Assembly (NCBI GenBank): GCA_902520645.1
Contig: CABYOP010000002.1
Span: 1 to 50,564 of the forward strand
Direction of reading: 5' to 3'
Length of the DNA: 50,564 nucleotides
Source of the DNA: an uncultured Pelagibacteraceae bacterium
GTDB taxonomy: Bacteria > Pseudomonadota > Alphaproteobacteria > Pelagibacterales > Pelagibacteraceae
Shown: positions 29,305 to 37,257 of the stretch, one piece after another
Layout: every line of letters begins with the position of its first letter
How positions within the stretch are numbered: position 1 is the stretch's first letter
Notes under the pieces: generated by a model
Database searches by the model: none
What the model saw: the letters and a program-made list of their open reading frames with translations, nothing else
What the model was told of the DNA's origin: nothing
Made by a program: the position numbers and the translations under genes

Positions 29305-29804
29305 TATTTAAACAATCCTACTTTTAAACTATCTGCTGAATATATTTTTTTATCATCTGCAAAAACTACCCCATTAGCAAGACCAACAGTCGTACCTCCT
29401 GGTGACATAATTTTTTTCATATCTATTTCATACCTTACATTTTTTACACTTTGTAAAACTTCTCCAGTAAATTTTACTGTTCCAACACCTAGTGCTCTAC
29501 CCTTGCCAGGATTTCCTAGCCAACCTAGGTAAAAACCTACCAGCTGCCACATAGCGTCTAACCCTAAGCAACCAGGCATAACGGGGTCAGATTTAAAATG
29601 ACAATCAAAGAACCAAAGATCATCTTTAATATCTAGCTCAGCCTTTAAAGATCCTTTTTTATAGGCCCCATTATTGTCATTAATCTCTGTTATTCTATCA
29701 AACATAAGCATTGGAGGAAGGGGTAATTTAGCATTACCAGGGCCAAAAAGATCACCATTTCCGCAAGTAATTAGGTCATCGTAGCTATAGGAGTTTTTTT
29801 TCAT
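29304..29804 (-). CDS. fabA: 3-hydroxydecanoyl-ACP dehydratase/isomerase, FabA
   Basis: Dehydrates 3-hydroxydecanoyl-ACP and isomerises the trans-2 to the cis-3 double bond, the branch point to unsaturated fatty acids. The product has 166 residues. Catalytic His is in [20 protein letters not shown] near residue 71, with the catalytic Asp in GLDAM near 85. It is the first gene of fabA-fabB-fabI, divergent from irr across 93 bp. This fabA/irr neighbourhood is well conserved in Alphaproteobacteria. The ICE-like motif in that gap is close to irr and far (about 70 bp) from fabA. Confidence 0.97.
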   Translation of the reverse strand: MKKNSYSYDDLITCGNGDLFGPGNAKLPLPPMLMFDRITEINDNNGAYKKGSLKAELDIKDDLWFFDCHFKSDPVMPGCLGLDAMWQLVGFYLGWLGNPGKGRALGVGTVKFTGEVLQSVKNVRYEIDMKKIMSPGGTTVGLANGVVFADDKKIYSADSLKVGLFK

Positions 29805-29875
29805 AAAAATTGAGTTCCCTTATTACTTGATTTAATGATAATATAATATAATAAAACAATACAATTTATTCTTAG

Positions 29876-29892
29876 TTTAGAATTATTATAAA
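29876..29892 (+). promoter_or_regulatory. Irr-type (ICE-like) operator candidate upstream of irr
   Basis: TTTAGAA-TTA-TTATAAA is an imperfect inverted repeat ending 5 bp before the irr start codon. As I remember the iron control element bound by Irr, its halves are TTTAGAA and TTCTAAA with a 3-bp spacer, so this copy matches 13 of 14 positions. The same motif appears twice more near the rubrerythrin promoter in this window, which is independent support. Its position suggests autorepression. Confidence 0.6.
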
Positions 29893-29897
29893 GAAAT

Positions 29898-30326
29898 ATG
29901 ACAAAAAACTTCAATTTTATTGAAAAATTAAGAGAAACTGGTCTCAGACCTACAAAGCAAAGGGTTAAAATTTGTGAGGTTTTATTTAACAGAGATAAAA
30001 CTTTTCACTTTACAATTAACGATCTTGTTAAAAAAATATCTGAAGAGCTAAATGAAAAAATATCTCTCGCAACAGTTTATAACACTGTTCATGCCTTACA
30101 AAAAAAGGGATATTTAAAGGAGATATCAATAAACTCAGACAAAAGCTATTTTGATACTAACACAACTGTTCATCACCATTTTTATGATGAAGATACCCAT
30201 CAATTAATAGACTGTGATGAAAATGAAATAGAAAATGTGAATGTTAAAAAAAATATCACTGGAAAAAAAATTAACTCAGTTGAAGTTCTGGTTAGAGTTG
30301 CGAGTGATAATCAAAATCAAAATTAA
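29898..30326 (+). CDS. irr: Iron-response regulator Irr (Fur family)
   Basis: A 142-residue Fur-superfamily protein. It has GLRPTKQRVKICEVLF near 15, the winged-helix recognition segment SLATVYNTVHALQKKGYLKE near 57-76, and a histidine cluster HHHFYDEDTHQLIDC near 92-106 where Irr proteins have their HxH heme/metal site. Its location divergent from fabA is the standard position of irr in Alphaproteobacteria, where Irr senses iron through heme and controls iron storage, heme synthesis and related genes. It is followed by rubrerythrin after 107 bp. The gene is distinct from the Fur/Mur-type gene at 14.7 kb. Confidence 0.88.
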   Translation: MTKNFNFIEKLRETGLRPTKQRVKICEVLFNRDKTFHFTINDLVKKISEELNEKISLATVYNTVHALQKKGYLKEISINSDKSYFDTNTTVHHHFYDEDTHQLIDCDENEIENVNVKKNITGKKINSVEVLVRVASDNQNQN

Positions 30327-30355
30327 TTCAATAAAATCAATTACTTAAATTATAA

Positions 30356-30372
30356 ATTATAATTATTCTAAA
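30356..30372 (-). promoter_or_regulatory. ICE-like operator candidate 1, rubrerythrin promoter
   Basis: Read on the minus strand this is TTTAGAATAATTATAAT, identical to the irr-upstream motif at 15 of 17 positions. It lies immediately upstream of the -35 hexamer at 30376 of the candidate rubrerythrin promoter. Confidence 0.5.
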
Positions 30373-30375
30373 CTG

Positions 30376-30403
30376 TTGACAATCACTTTAGAAGTATTAT
30401 ATC
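30376..30403 (+). promoter_or_regulatory. Candidate promoter of the rubrerythrin operon
   Basis: A perfect -35 TTGACA (30376-30381), 16-bp spacer and TATATC (30398-30403, 4/6 to the -10 consensus). The start codon is at 30434, preceded by AAGGAG at 30422-30427, one of the few strong Shine-Dalgarno sequences in the window, suggesting high expression. Confidence 0.5.
30387..30403 (+). promoter_or_regulatory. ICE-like operator candidate 2, overlapping -10
   Basis: TTTAGAAGTATTATATC matches the irr-upstream motif at 14 of 17 positions. It covers the spacer and -10 region of the candidate promoter, the classical place for a repressor site. Confidence 0.45.
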
Positions 30404-30433
30404 CTAAACAATCATTAAATTAAGGAGAATAAA

Positions 30434-30850
30434 ATGTCATTAAAAGGAAGTAAAACAGAAGAAAATTTAAAGGAAGCTTTTGCTGGCGAAAGTCAAGCAA
30501 ACAGAAGATATCTTTACTTCGCACAAAAGGCTGACATCGAAGGATACAATGATGTAGCTACAGTTTTTAGATCAACTGCCGAAGGTGAGACAGGCCACGC
30601 GCATGGTCACCTCGAGTATTTAGAAGAAGTTGGAGATCCTGGAACTGGTATGCCAATTGGTGAAACTAAAGCAAATTTAGCATCAGCTGTTCAAGGTGAA
30701 ACACATGAGTACACTGATATGTACCCAGGTATGGCCAAAACAGCTAGAGAAGAAGGTTTTGAAGAAATTGCTGACTGGTTTGAAACTTTAGCAAAAGCTG
30801 AAAAATCTCATGCTGGTAAATTCCAAAAAACTTTAGAGTCTATTAGCTAA
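30434..30850 (+). CDS. Rubrerythrin-type diiron protein without rubredoxin domain
   Basis: Ferritin-like four-helix protein that probably reduces hydrogen peroxide at a diiron site. The 138-residue product has the expected carboxylate/histidine helices: [20 protein letters not shown] near 12-31, [17 protein letters not shown] near 49, [14 protein letters not shown] near 87 and [13 protein letters not shown] near 121. The C-terminal rubredoxin domain with two CxxC motifs found in classic rubrerythrin is missing, so electrons must come from another protein, perhaps the Fe-S oxidoreductase next door. It has an AAGGAG ribosome-binding site and an upstream promoter with motifs shared with irr. A hairpin lies just after the stop. 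Confidence 0.92.
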   Translation: MSLKGSKTEENLKEAFAGESQANRRYLYFAQKADIEGYNDVATVFRSTAEGETGHAHGHLEYLEEVGDPGTGMPIGETKANLASAVQGETHEYTDMYPGMAKTAREEGFEEIADWFETLAKAEKSHAGKFQKTLESIS

Positions 30851-30860
30851 TTAATTCATT

Positions 30861-30884
30861 TAGTGGACATTAACTTGTCCACTA
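30861..30884 (+). repeat. 8-bp stem hairpin after rubrerythrin
   Basis: TAGTGGAC-N8-GTCCACTA is a perfect inverted repeat 10 bp after the rubrerythrin stop, followed by AAAAA rather than T's, so it is a weak terminator at most. It could protect the upstream transcript end and raise rubrerythrin output over the downstream genes. It contains the GTG (30863) that would otherwise be a possible start for the next gene. Confidence 0.6.
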
Positions 30885-30910
30885 AAAATCCAAATAAATA
30901 TTCAAAAATT

Positions 30911-32242
30911 ATGAGCAAAGAAGGTAGCTTAGATGCACCAACTAGACATCCAATTGATTTTGAGCACCCTGATTTTTTAAATCCTGAAAAATTAGACTCA
31001 GAAATGAGAAGAGTATTTGATATTTGTCATGGTTGCAGAAGATGCTTTAATCTTTGTGACTCTTTTCCAAAGCTATTTGACATGATTGATGAGTCTAGAG
31101 ATGAAGACGTTGAGAGTTTATCCAGTGATCAATTTGCTCCCGTTGTAGATGCATGTACTTTATGTGATATGTGTTTTATGACTAAGTGCCCATATGTCCC
31201 TCCTCACGACTTTGATTTAGATTTTCCTCATTTAATGTTGAGATATAGAACTGCGCAGATGAAGTTAGGAAAATTACCAAGTGTACCAACTCAATTAGCT
31301 AAAATTGACAGAAACGCAAAAATTGGGGTTATGTTTTCTAAAATTGTTAATTGGGCATCAAATATTAAAAATAAATTAATAAGAAAAATTTTAGAATTTA
31401 TATCTGGAATAGATAAAAGAGTTCAATTACCAAAATATAATTCAGAGACATTTTCAAATTTTTTTAAAAGGAATAATGATAAAATTAAATATGAACTGAT
31501 TAACAAAGATAGAAAAGTTGTAATATATTCTACATGTTTTGTAAATTTTAATAAAAAAAACACAGGTGTAGCTGCATTAAAAGTTTTAAAAAAAAATGGT
31601 GTAGAAGTTCAAGAAGCTTACCCAGGCTGTTGTGGAATGCCTTTCTTGGAACAGGCAGATCTTCCAAAAGTAGTTGAACAAGCCAAAAAAGTATCAAAAG
31701 ATTTAATTGAATGGATTGACAAAGGTTACAAAGTAATAACTTTAACAGCAAGCTGTGGCTTAATGTTAAAATTTGAATGGCCATTGTTATTACCTGAAAG
31801 TGAAAATGTAAAAAAATTATCTTCAAATGTAATGGATATTGACGAGTATGTGGTTGATATCGCTAATAAGGAGGGATTAGCTGAAGGATTAGAGGAAATT
31901 GATGGTGGTGTTACAGTTCACCACGCGTGTCATGCAAGAGCTCAGAACATGGGTATCAAGGCTAGAGATATGTTAAAAAATATTCCTAATGTAAAAATCG
32001 ATGTTGTCGAAAGATGTGCTGGTCACGGTGGAACATTTGGAGTGATGAAGGAAACACACGATTTAGCAAATAAAGTTGGGAGACCAACAGCAAGACAAAT
32101 AAAAAACAAAAATAATAAGTATATGGCATCTGATTGTCCTTTAGCTGGAAAGCATTTAAAACAATTAGAAGTTGACACAAATATTTCTAACAATGAGGCA
32201 CTACATCCTATAGAACTTATGGCAAAAAGTTATAAATTATGA
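30911..32242 (+). CDS. Fe-S oxidoreductase with two 4Fe-4S motifs and CCG domains (GlpC/HdrD-like)
   Basis: The 443-residue product (chosen ATG at 30911; a GTG at 30863 inside a hairpin would add 16 residues) starts MSKEGSLDAPTRHPIDF. Two ferredoxin-type clusters are clear: ICHGCRRCFNLCDSFP near 38 and CTLCDMCFMTKCPY near 82. Two CCG-type repeats follow: YPGCCGMPF near 255 and HHACHARAQNMG near 352, with ERCAGHGGTFG near 382. The family moves electrons in heterodisulfide reductases, GlpC and glycolate oxidase. It sits between rubrerythrin and a DUF3501 gene, a trio I recall from other Proteobacteria, so it may feed electrons to rubrerythrin. The natural donor and acceptor are unknown. It overlaps the next gene by 4 bp (ATGA). 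Confidence 0.87.
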   Translation: MSKEGSLDAPTRHPIDFEHPDFLNPEKLDSEMRRVFDICHGCRRCFNLCDSFPKLFDMIDESRDEDVESLSSDQFAPVVDACTLCDMCFMTKCPYVPPHDFDLDFPHLMLRYRTAQMKLGKLPSVPTQLAKIDRNAKIGVMFSKIVNWASNIKNKLIRKILEFISGIDKRVQLPKYNSETFSNFFKRNNDKIKYELINKDRKVVIYSTCFVNFNKKNTGVAALKVLKKNGVEVQEAYPGCCGMPFLEQADLPKVVEQAKKVSKDLIEWIDKGYKVITLTASCGLMLKFEWPLLLPESENVKKLSSNVMDIDEYVVDIANKEGLAEGLEEIDGGVTVHHACHARAQNMGIKARDMLKNIPNVKIDVVERCAGHGGTFGVMKETHDLANKVGRPTARQIKNKNNKYMASDCPLAGKHLKQLEVDTNISNNEALHPIELMAKSYKL

Positions 32243-32838
32243 TTATGCCCAAAGAAAAAAGAGAGATACAAAAATCTGATATAATGCCACTTGATGCATA
32301 TATAAAAGACAGAAAAGAATTAAGGAAAAATATTGTTAACTTTAAAAAAAATCGAAGAGTTGCACTAGGACCTTACGCTACATTTTATTTTGAAAGCTAT
32401 GAGACTATGTTAGCTCAAGTTCAAGAAATGCTTTATATTGAAAAAGGTGGAGATGAACAGCTGCATGATGAGTTAATTGCATACAATCCATTAATTCCAA
32501 ATGGGAAAGAGTTAACAGCTACTCTTATGTTTGAAATAGATAACCCCATATCTAGAGCAGCCTTTTTAGGTAAGGTTGGTGGAATTGAAGAAATGGTATT
32601 TATGAAAATAAACGGCGAGACCGTTAAAGCTGTTCCCGAAGAGGACGTTGATAGAACTTCTGCTGAGGGTAAGGCTTCTTCAGTCCAATTTATACATTTT
32701 AATTTTACGGATGAACAAATCCAAAAATTTAAATCGAGTGATGTTAATATTGAACTTGGAATGGATCATAAAGAATACTCACACACCACTAAATTAAGCA
32801 AAGAAAATATAGCCTCTTTGACTGCGGATTTTAGTTAG
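32239..32838 (+). CDS. DUF3501 family protein of unknown function
   Basis: The 199-residue product begins KREIQKSDIMPLDAYIKDRK and contains RVALGPYATFYFESYETMLA and MLYIEKGGDEQLHDELIAYN, which fit the DUF3501 family. There is no signal peptide, membrane helix or cysteine motif, so it should be cytoplasmic. It is translationally coupled to the Fe-S oxidoreductase by a 4-bp ATGA overlap and ends overlapping the convergent SH3 gene by 8 bp. Function is unknown; the context points to peroxide or iron handling together with rubrerythrin. A run of conserved Glu, Asp and His could bind metal, but that is a guess. Confidence 0.82.
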   Translation: MIMPKEKREIQKSDIMPLDAYIKDRKELRKNIVNFKKNRRVALGPYATFYFESYETMLAQVQEMLYIEKGGDEQLHDELIAYNPLIPNGKELTATLMFEIDNPISRAAFLGKVGGIEEMVFMKINGETVKAVPEEDVDRTSAEGKASSVQFIHFNFTDEQIQKFKSSDVNIELGMDHKEYSHTTKLSKENIASLTADFS

Positions 32839-33289
32839 TTAAACCCCAAATATCATCTGTTTTAATCCATCCATTAAAATTATCAGTTTTTATTTCACAC
32901 CAATTTTTTTCACATTTTTGAACAACTAATAACCTTCCCTTTTTTATTAATGCTATGGGTTTTGCAAATGATGTAGGTTTTTTGAATAAAATTTTATCCT
33001 TAGTAGCAATAACTGAATTAATTCTTTTTAATTGCGAAACGTGTATCCAACCACTATTATTTTTTAAGTCAATTATTCTTCTAAAGTTTTCTTTTTTATC
33101 TATTTGTTTTATGGGAAGATTTATTTTTTTATAAACATACTTAACATCAGAGTCAAAGCTTGGACCATAACGAACATTAACTTTATTTTTTTTCAAAGAG
33201 ACAAAAATTTCATTTGCAGAACTAATTGTGCAAAAAAATAATAAATAAAATAATATAGAAATTTCTTTAATTTTTATTTTTAAAATCAC
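32831..33289 (-). CDS. Exported bacterial SH3-domain protein
   Basis: The 152-residue product has a signal peptide (residues 1-25, LFYLLFFCTISSANE, cleavage likely after SSA) and two tandem SH3b-like units. The first spans about 27-85 (KNKVNVRYGPSFDSDVKYVY, then WIHVSQLKR) and the second about 95-150 (GRLLVVQKCEKNWCEIKT, GWIKTDDIWGL). Such proteins sit in the periplasm and often bind peptidoglycan or glycan; a function cannot be assigned. It is the last gene of the ubiE-ubiB-coaBC-dut-moeB run and overlaps the preceding gene by 4 bp. Confidence 0.82.
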   Translation of the reverse strand: MILKIKIKEISILFYLLFFCTISSANEIFVSLKKNKVNVRYGPSFDSDVKYVYKKINLPIKQIDKKENFRRIIDLKNNSGWIHVSQLKRINSVIATKDKILFKKPTSFAKPIALIKKGRLLVVQKCEKNWCEIKTDNFNGWIKTDDIWGLTN

Positions 33290-34029
33290 TTTTTTCTTTT
33301 TTTTAATTTTACTCTTCTAATATTTAAATTTAATAAATCTAGAATTAAAATAAATCCATTTAAATTTTGACCAATATTAAGAATTTTTCTTAAAATTTCG
33401 TTTGCTTGCATTGTGCCAACAATTCCTGCTACAGTTCCTAAAATACCGTCATACTCACAATTTAGAATATCATCTGTAACAACCTCTTCTTGATAAAAAT
33501 CTCTTAAACTAGGATTATTTTTATTTTTAAAATCAAAGCTAAAAATGTGACCATCAAACTTACTTATAGCACCAACTACAAGAAATTTTTTATAATCTAA
33601 ACTTATATCATTAATTAAAAATTTACTTTCAAAGTTGTCTGTGCCATCAACAATGTAATCATAATTTTTAATAATTTTATTAAATTTGATTTTATTTAAT
33701 TTATAATTAAAAATATTTATTTTGGTTTTTGAATTAATTTCATTCAATTTTTTTTTTGCAATTTTAACTTTTGATTTATTAATATCTTTCTCAGTATATA
33801 AAGTTTGTCTATGGATATTTGACAAACTAACCCTATCGTGGTCTACAATACCTAGTGTTCCAATTCCCGAGCGTGTTAAAAATTCAGCAGCAGGGCACCC
33901 CAAACCACCCATTCCAATAATTAAAACTTTTGCATCCTGTATCTTTCTTTGACCTAGTGCACCGATATTTTTCAAAATAATTTGACGAGAAAACTTTTCT
34001 ATTTCTATTTTACTTAATTTTGTGCTCAT
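33286..34029 (-). CDS. HesA/MoeB/ThiF family adenylyltransferase, zinc motifs lost
   Basis: E1-like enzyme that adenylates the C-terminal glycine of a sulfur carrier (MoaD, ThiS) before sulfur transfer. The 247-residue product has FSRQIILKNIGALGQRKI, the ATP-binding GMGGLGCPAAEFLTRSGIG near 39-57, VDHDRVSLSNIHRQTLY near 62 and VDGTDNFESKFLIND near 128. ILNCEYDGILGTVAGIVGTM near 186 carries the catalytic-position cysteine. The two CxxC pairs that bind structural zinc in MoeB and ThiF are absent: the first is replaced around SLRDFYQEE and the C-terminus is a Lys/Arg tail. Partner unknown; thiamine or molybdenum cofactor genes are not in this window. Overlaps dut by 4 bp. Confidence 0.85.
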   Translation of the reverse strand: MSTKLSKIEIEKFSRQIILKNIGALGQRKIQDAKVLIIGMGGLGCPAAEFLTRSGIGTLGIVDHDRVSLSNIHRQTLYTEKDINKSKVKIAKKKLNEINSKTKINIFNYKLNKIKFNKIIKNYDYIVDGTDNFESKFLINDISLDYKKFLVVGAISKFDGHIFSFDFKNKNNPSLRDFYQEEVVTDDILNCEYDGILGTVAGIVGTMQANEILRKILNIGQNLNGFILILDLLNLNIRRVKLKKRKK

Positions 34030-34463
34030 TTTCCTGTTGAGCCAAATCCACCCTCTCCTCGAATTGTTTCTGGCAAAGTTTCTGTTTCTTCTAGTTCCAT
34101 TTTAACAACTGGTGTCAAAATCATTTGTCCTATTCTATCATTATTATTGATTATAAATTCATTATTCCCATGGTTAAAGAGAATAACTTTTATTTCACCC
34201 CTATAATCACTATCAATTGTGCCAGGAGTATTTAATACACTAATATTATTTCTAGCTGCCAAACCAGATCTTGGTCTTATTTGTATTTCGAATTCCTCTG
34301 AAAATGCAACAGAAATACCAGTTGGTACTAAACAAGAAGATTGTGGTTTAAGAATTATTGTTTCAGAAATAAAAGCCATTAAATCCATCCCTGAAGCTCC
34401 ACTAGTTTTATAAGCAGGTAATTGAACAGAGGAAGCTAATTTTTTGATTAGAACTTTTGCCAT
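34026..34463 (-). CDS. dut: Deoxyuridine 5'-triphosphate nucleotidohydrolase (dUTPase)
   Basis: Trimeric enzyme converting dUTP to dUMP and pyrophosphate, keeping uracil out of DNA and feeding dTMP synthesis. The 145-residue product has the five motifs in order: SGASGMDLMAF, RPRSGLAARNNISVLNTPG, GTIDSDYRGEIKVIL, DRIGQMIL and the C-terminal RGEGGFGSTGK. One-base overlap with coaBC (dut starts at 34463) and a 4-bp overlap with the MoeB-like gene. The coaBC-dut pairing is widespread in Proteobacteria. Confidence 0.97.
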   Translation of the reverse strand: MAKVLIKKLASSVQLPAYKTSGASGMDLMAFISETIILKPQSSCLVPTGISVAFSEEFEIQIRPRSGLAARNNISVLNTPGTIDSDYRGEIKVILFNHGNNEFIINNNDRIGQMILTPVVKMELEETETLPETIRGEGGFGSTGK

Positions 34464-35668
34464 TAATTTAATTGATCAATAATTCTATCAACTATTTCAT
34501 CAGATATTTCAGACTTTTTTTTATAAAAGAGTTTTTCGTTATTTATTTTTTTATTTTTGTAGTGAATAGTTACTTCATTAAAATCAGAATTAAATCCTAT
34601 ATTTTTATTTGCAACATCATTTGAAATTATCCAGTCACAATTTTTTTTATTTAACTTTTCTTCTGCATTATTTTCGTGGTCATTAGTTTCAGCTGCAAAA
34701 CCAACAACAAGACTTGGCCTCATTGAATTATGGTTAGAAACATAATTTAAAATATCAACGTTTTTTTCAAGATTTAAATTTAATATTTCTTGTTTTTTAA
34801 TTTTATTTGTAAACTTTTTTTGTAACTTAAAATCAGCTACAGCTGCTGCAAAAATTGCCACATCAGTTGGTAAACTTTTTTGAGTTGCAAGAAACATTTC
34901 TTCTGCTGTTTCAACTTTAATTAGATTAATATCATCATCAATCTCTAAGTTAGTGGGACCTGAAATAAGCGTGGTATCGAAACCTTTTTTAGAGAGAGAT
35001 TTTGCAATCTCATACCCTTGTTTGCCACTAGATTTATTAGTTATAAATCTTACAGGATCTATGTATTCATTAGTAGGTCCTGCTGTAACTAAAGCTTTTA
35101 AATTTTTATTTCTTTTCTTATTTAAAAAAAATTGATCAATTTCTTCAGCAATTTTTCTTGGATCTGACATTTTGCCCTCACCATATTCTCCACAAGCCAT
35201 GTCCCCAATTTCAGGTCCAATGAATTTATAACCACAATCTTTCAATTTTTTTAAATTTTCTTTAGTAGTTTGATGTTCCCACATCCTTACGTTCATTGCT
35301 GGAGCTAAATAAATAATTTTATCTGAAGCGAGAACAACCGTCGATGCTAGATCATCTGTTGTACCCTGAGCAAGCTTTGAAATAGTATTTGCTGTTGCAG
35401 GAGCGATTACAACAACATCAGCCCATCTTGAAAGCGAAATATGGTCCATTTCAGTTTCGTTTTCGACACTGAATAATTCACTGTAAACTTTGCCTTGAGA
35501 TAGCGCAGTAATTGAAAGAGGTGTTACAAATTCTTTAGCACTTGCAGTAAGTATAGTTTTGATTTCTGCACCATTTTTTTTGAAAAGCCTAATTGTCTCA
35601 AGACTTTTGTATGCAGAAATTCCACCACATATGATAAATAAAATTTTTTTGTTTAACAGATTTTTCAT
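34463..35668 (-). CDS. coaBC: Bifunctional phosphopantothenoylcysteine decarboxylase/synthase
   Basis: Carries out two steps of coenzyme A synthesis: ligation of cysteine to 4'-phosphopantothenate (CoaB) and decarboxylation to phosphopantetheine (CoaC). The 401-residue product has the FMN-dependent CoaC half first (about 1-185: GGISAYKSLETIRLFKK, SLSRWADVVVIAPATANTIS, APAMNVRMWEH) and the CoaB half after (KALVTAGPTNEYIDPVRFIT near 193, SGKQGYEIAKSLSKKG, AAAVADFKL). It lies 8 bp after ubiB and precedes dut in the same run. Confidence 0.96.
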   Translation of the reverse strand: MKNLLNKKILFIICGGISAYKSLETIRLFKKNGAEIKTILTASAKEFVTPLSITALSQGKVYSELFSVENETEMDHISLSRWADVVVIAPATANTISKLAQGTTDDLASTVVLASDKIIYLAPAMNVRMWEHQTTKENLKKLKDCGYKFIGPEIGDMACGEYGEGKMSDPRKIAEEIDQFFLNKKRNKNLKALVTAGPTNEYIDPVRFITNKSSGKQGYEIAKSLSKKGFDTTLISGPTNLEIDDDINLIKVETAEEMFLATQKSLPTDVAIFAAAVADFKLQKKFTNKIKKQEILNLNLEKNVDILNYVSNHNSMRPSLVVGFAAETNDHENNAEEKLNKKNCDWIISNDVANKNIGFNSDFNEVTIHYKNKKINNEKLFYKKKSEISDEIVDRIIDQLN

Positions 35669-35676
35669 TTCGAGAA

Positions 35677-37257
35677 TTAAAATACTATAAGTCCAAAAAT
35701 TACAAGTAGTAATAAACCAATAATAGACTGATTTCTAAAAGCATTCATTTCTGCTTTTTTATCATTTAAAGCAGTATAGGAGTTTGAATTCTGAGGGATT
35801 TGGCCGCTAGCTAAAAACGTTAAAGCTTGATTAGCTTTATCCATAATCTCAGGAAATTCTGGTAATCGCTTAATTACCTCAGAAGTATTCTTTAATGTCT
35901 CATTCAAATTTGTTATTGGATCTTTTGTTTCTCTCAACCAAGTCTCAAGCACAGGTTTAGATGTTGTCCATATATTTGTACTTGGATTTAATTTTCTTGC
36001 AACACCCTCAACTACAACCATTGTTTTTTGTAGCATTAATAACTGTGGTTGAGTTTGCATGTTAAATTTTTCTGTCACATCAAAGAGTTGTTTCAATAAT
36101 TTTCCACCCGAGATATCTTTTACCTCTTGTCCAAAAATGGGCTCTCCTATTGATCTTAAAGCTTGAGCCAAGTCGTCTATTGGAACATCTTTTGGAACTA
36201 ACCCAGCCATTAAGTGTACTTCAGCAACCTTACGGTAATCCCTTTGAATAAAACCAAATAAAATTTCTGCCAGAAATCTCTTACTAACTTTATCTAGCCT
36301 GCCCATTATACCAAAATCTATTGGTGCAATTTGACCACTATCATTAATAAAAATATTTCCCTGATGCATATCCGCATGAAAAAAGCCATCTCTTACGGCG
36401 TGTCTTAGAAAATGTTGAATAATATCTTCTGCTATTTTACTAGTATCTAAATTTCTTTTTTTCAATTCTTCAGTTTCTCTAATTGAAACTCCATCAATCC
36501 AATCCAGAGTCATTACATTTTCACTAGTAAAATTCCAATAAATCATTGGAACTTTAAATCCAACATCATTCTTTGTATTCTCAGCATATTCGTTAGCAGC
36601 TGCAGCTTCAAATCTTAAATCCATTTCAAGATTTGTTATCTCTTTTAATAAAAAAACAACCTCTATTAGTTTTAATCTTTTTGTTTTTTTTACAAAAGAC
36701 TCGATTATAAATGCAAACAACATCATTGCATCAATTTCTTCATTAAATATTTTTTTTATATCTGGTCTTAAAATTTTTATGGCAACATCTTTAATTGTTC
36801 CATTGTCATTAATTTTTGCTTTATGTACTTGAGCGATTGATGCTGCTGCAACAGGTTCACTTAAATCAATTATAGAATTAAAAGACTCTTCTCCAAGATC
36901 ATCTCTAATGATTTGTTTTGCCTCACTTAAAGAAAATGGAGGTAAACGATCTTGAAGATTTTCAAGTTTTTTCGATAATTCTTCCCCAATGATATCAGGT
37001 CTAGTAGCTAGAAATTGTCCCAGCTTTATAAAAGTAGTACCCATTGACTCTAGCGATCTAGAAAGTCTTTCTCCTTCGTCTTTATCAAAATTATGCACTT
37101 CTTTTTTTTGAAATGAAAAAGATAATATTTTAAATAAAATAATTAAAATCAGTGGAGGTTTTTTAAACTTTGATGCAATTGAAAGTATATCTGATTTTGC
37201 AATTTTTCTTCCTAATTTAAACAAAGTAATTAACTTTCTAATCATTAAATTTTCCAC
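35677..37257 (-). CDS. ubiB: Atypical kinase/ATPase UbiB (ubiquinone biosynthesis)
   Basis: Membrane-associated ADCK/ABC1-family ATPase that supports ubiquinone synthesis, probably by extracting hydrophobic intermediates. The 526-residue product has the KxGQ-containing FIKLGQFLATRPD near 75, AAASIAQVHKA (Ala-rich loop) near 138, VAIKILRPDI near 153, HADMHQGNIF near 294 and IDFGIMGRLD near 313. One membrane helix closes the protein (IIGLLLLVIFGLIVF). The start overlaps ubiE by 13 bp; an internal ATG four codons later (37245) would still overlap and is equally plausible. UbiE, UbiB and Coq7 in this window belong to one pathway. Confidence 0.95.
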   Translation of the reverse strand: MENLMIRKLITLFKLGRKIAKSDILSIASKFKKPPLILIILFKILSFSFQKKEVHNFDKDEGERLSRSLESMGTTFIKLGQFLATRPDIIGEELSKKLENLQDRLPPFSLSEAKQIIRDDLGEESFNSIIDLSEPVAAASIAQVHKAKINDNGTIKDVAIKILRPDIKKIFNEEIDAMMLFAFIIESFVKKTKRLKLIEVVFLLKEITNLEMDLRFEAAAANEYAENTKNDVGFKVPMIYWNFTSENVMTLDWIDGVSIRETEELKKRNLDTSKIAEDIIQHFLRHAVRDGFFHADMHQGNIFINDSGQIAPIDFGIMGRLDKVSKRFLAEILFGFIQRDYRKVAEVHLMAGLVPKDVPIDDLAQALRSIGEPIFGQEVKDISGGKLLKQLFDVTEKFNMQTQPQLLMLQKTMVVVEGVARKLNPSTNIWTTSKPVLETWLRETKDPITNLNETLKNTSEVIKRLPEFPEIMDKANQALTFLASGQIPQNSNSYTALNDKKAEMNAFRNQSIIGLLLLVIFGLIVF

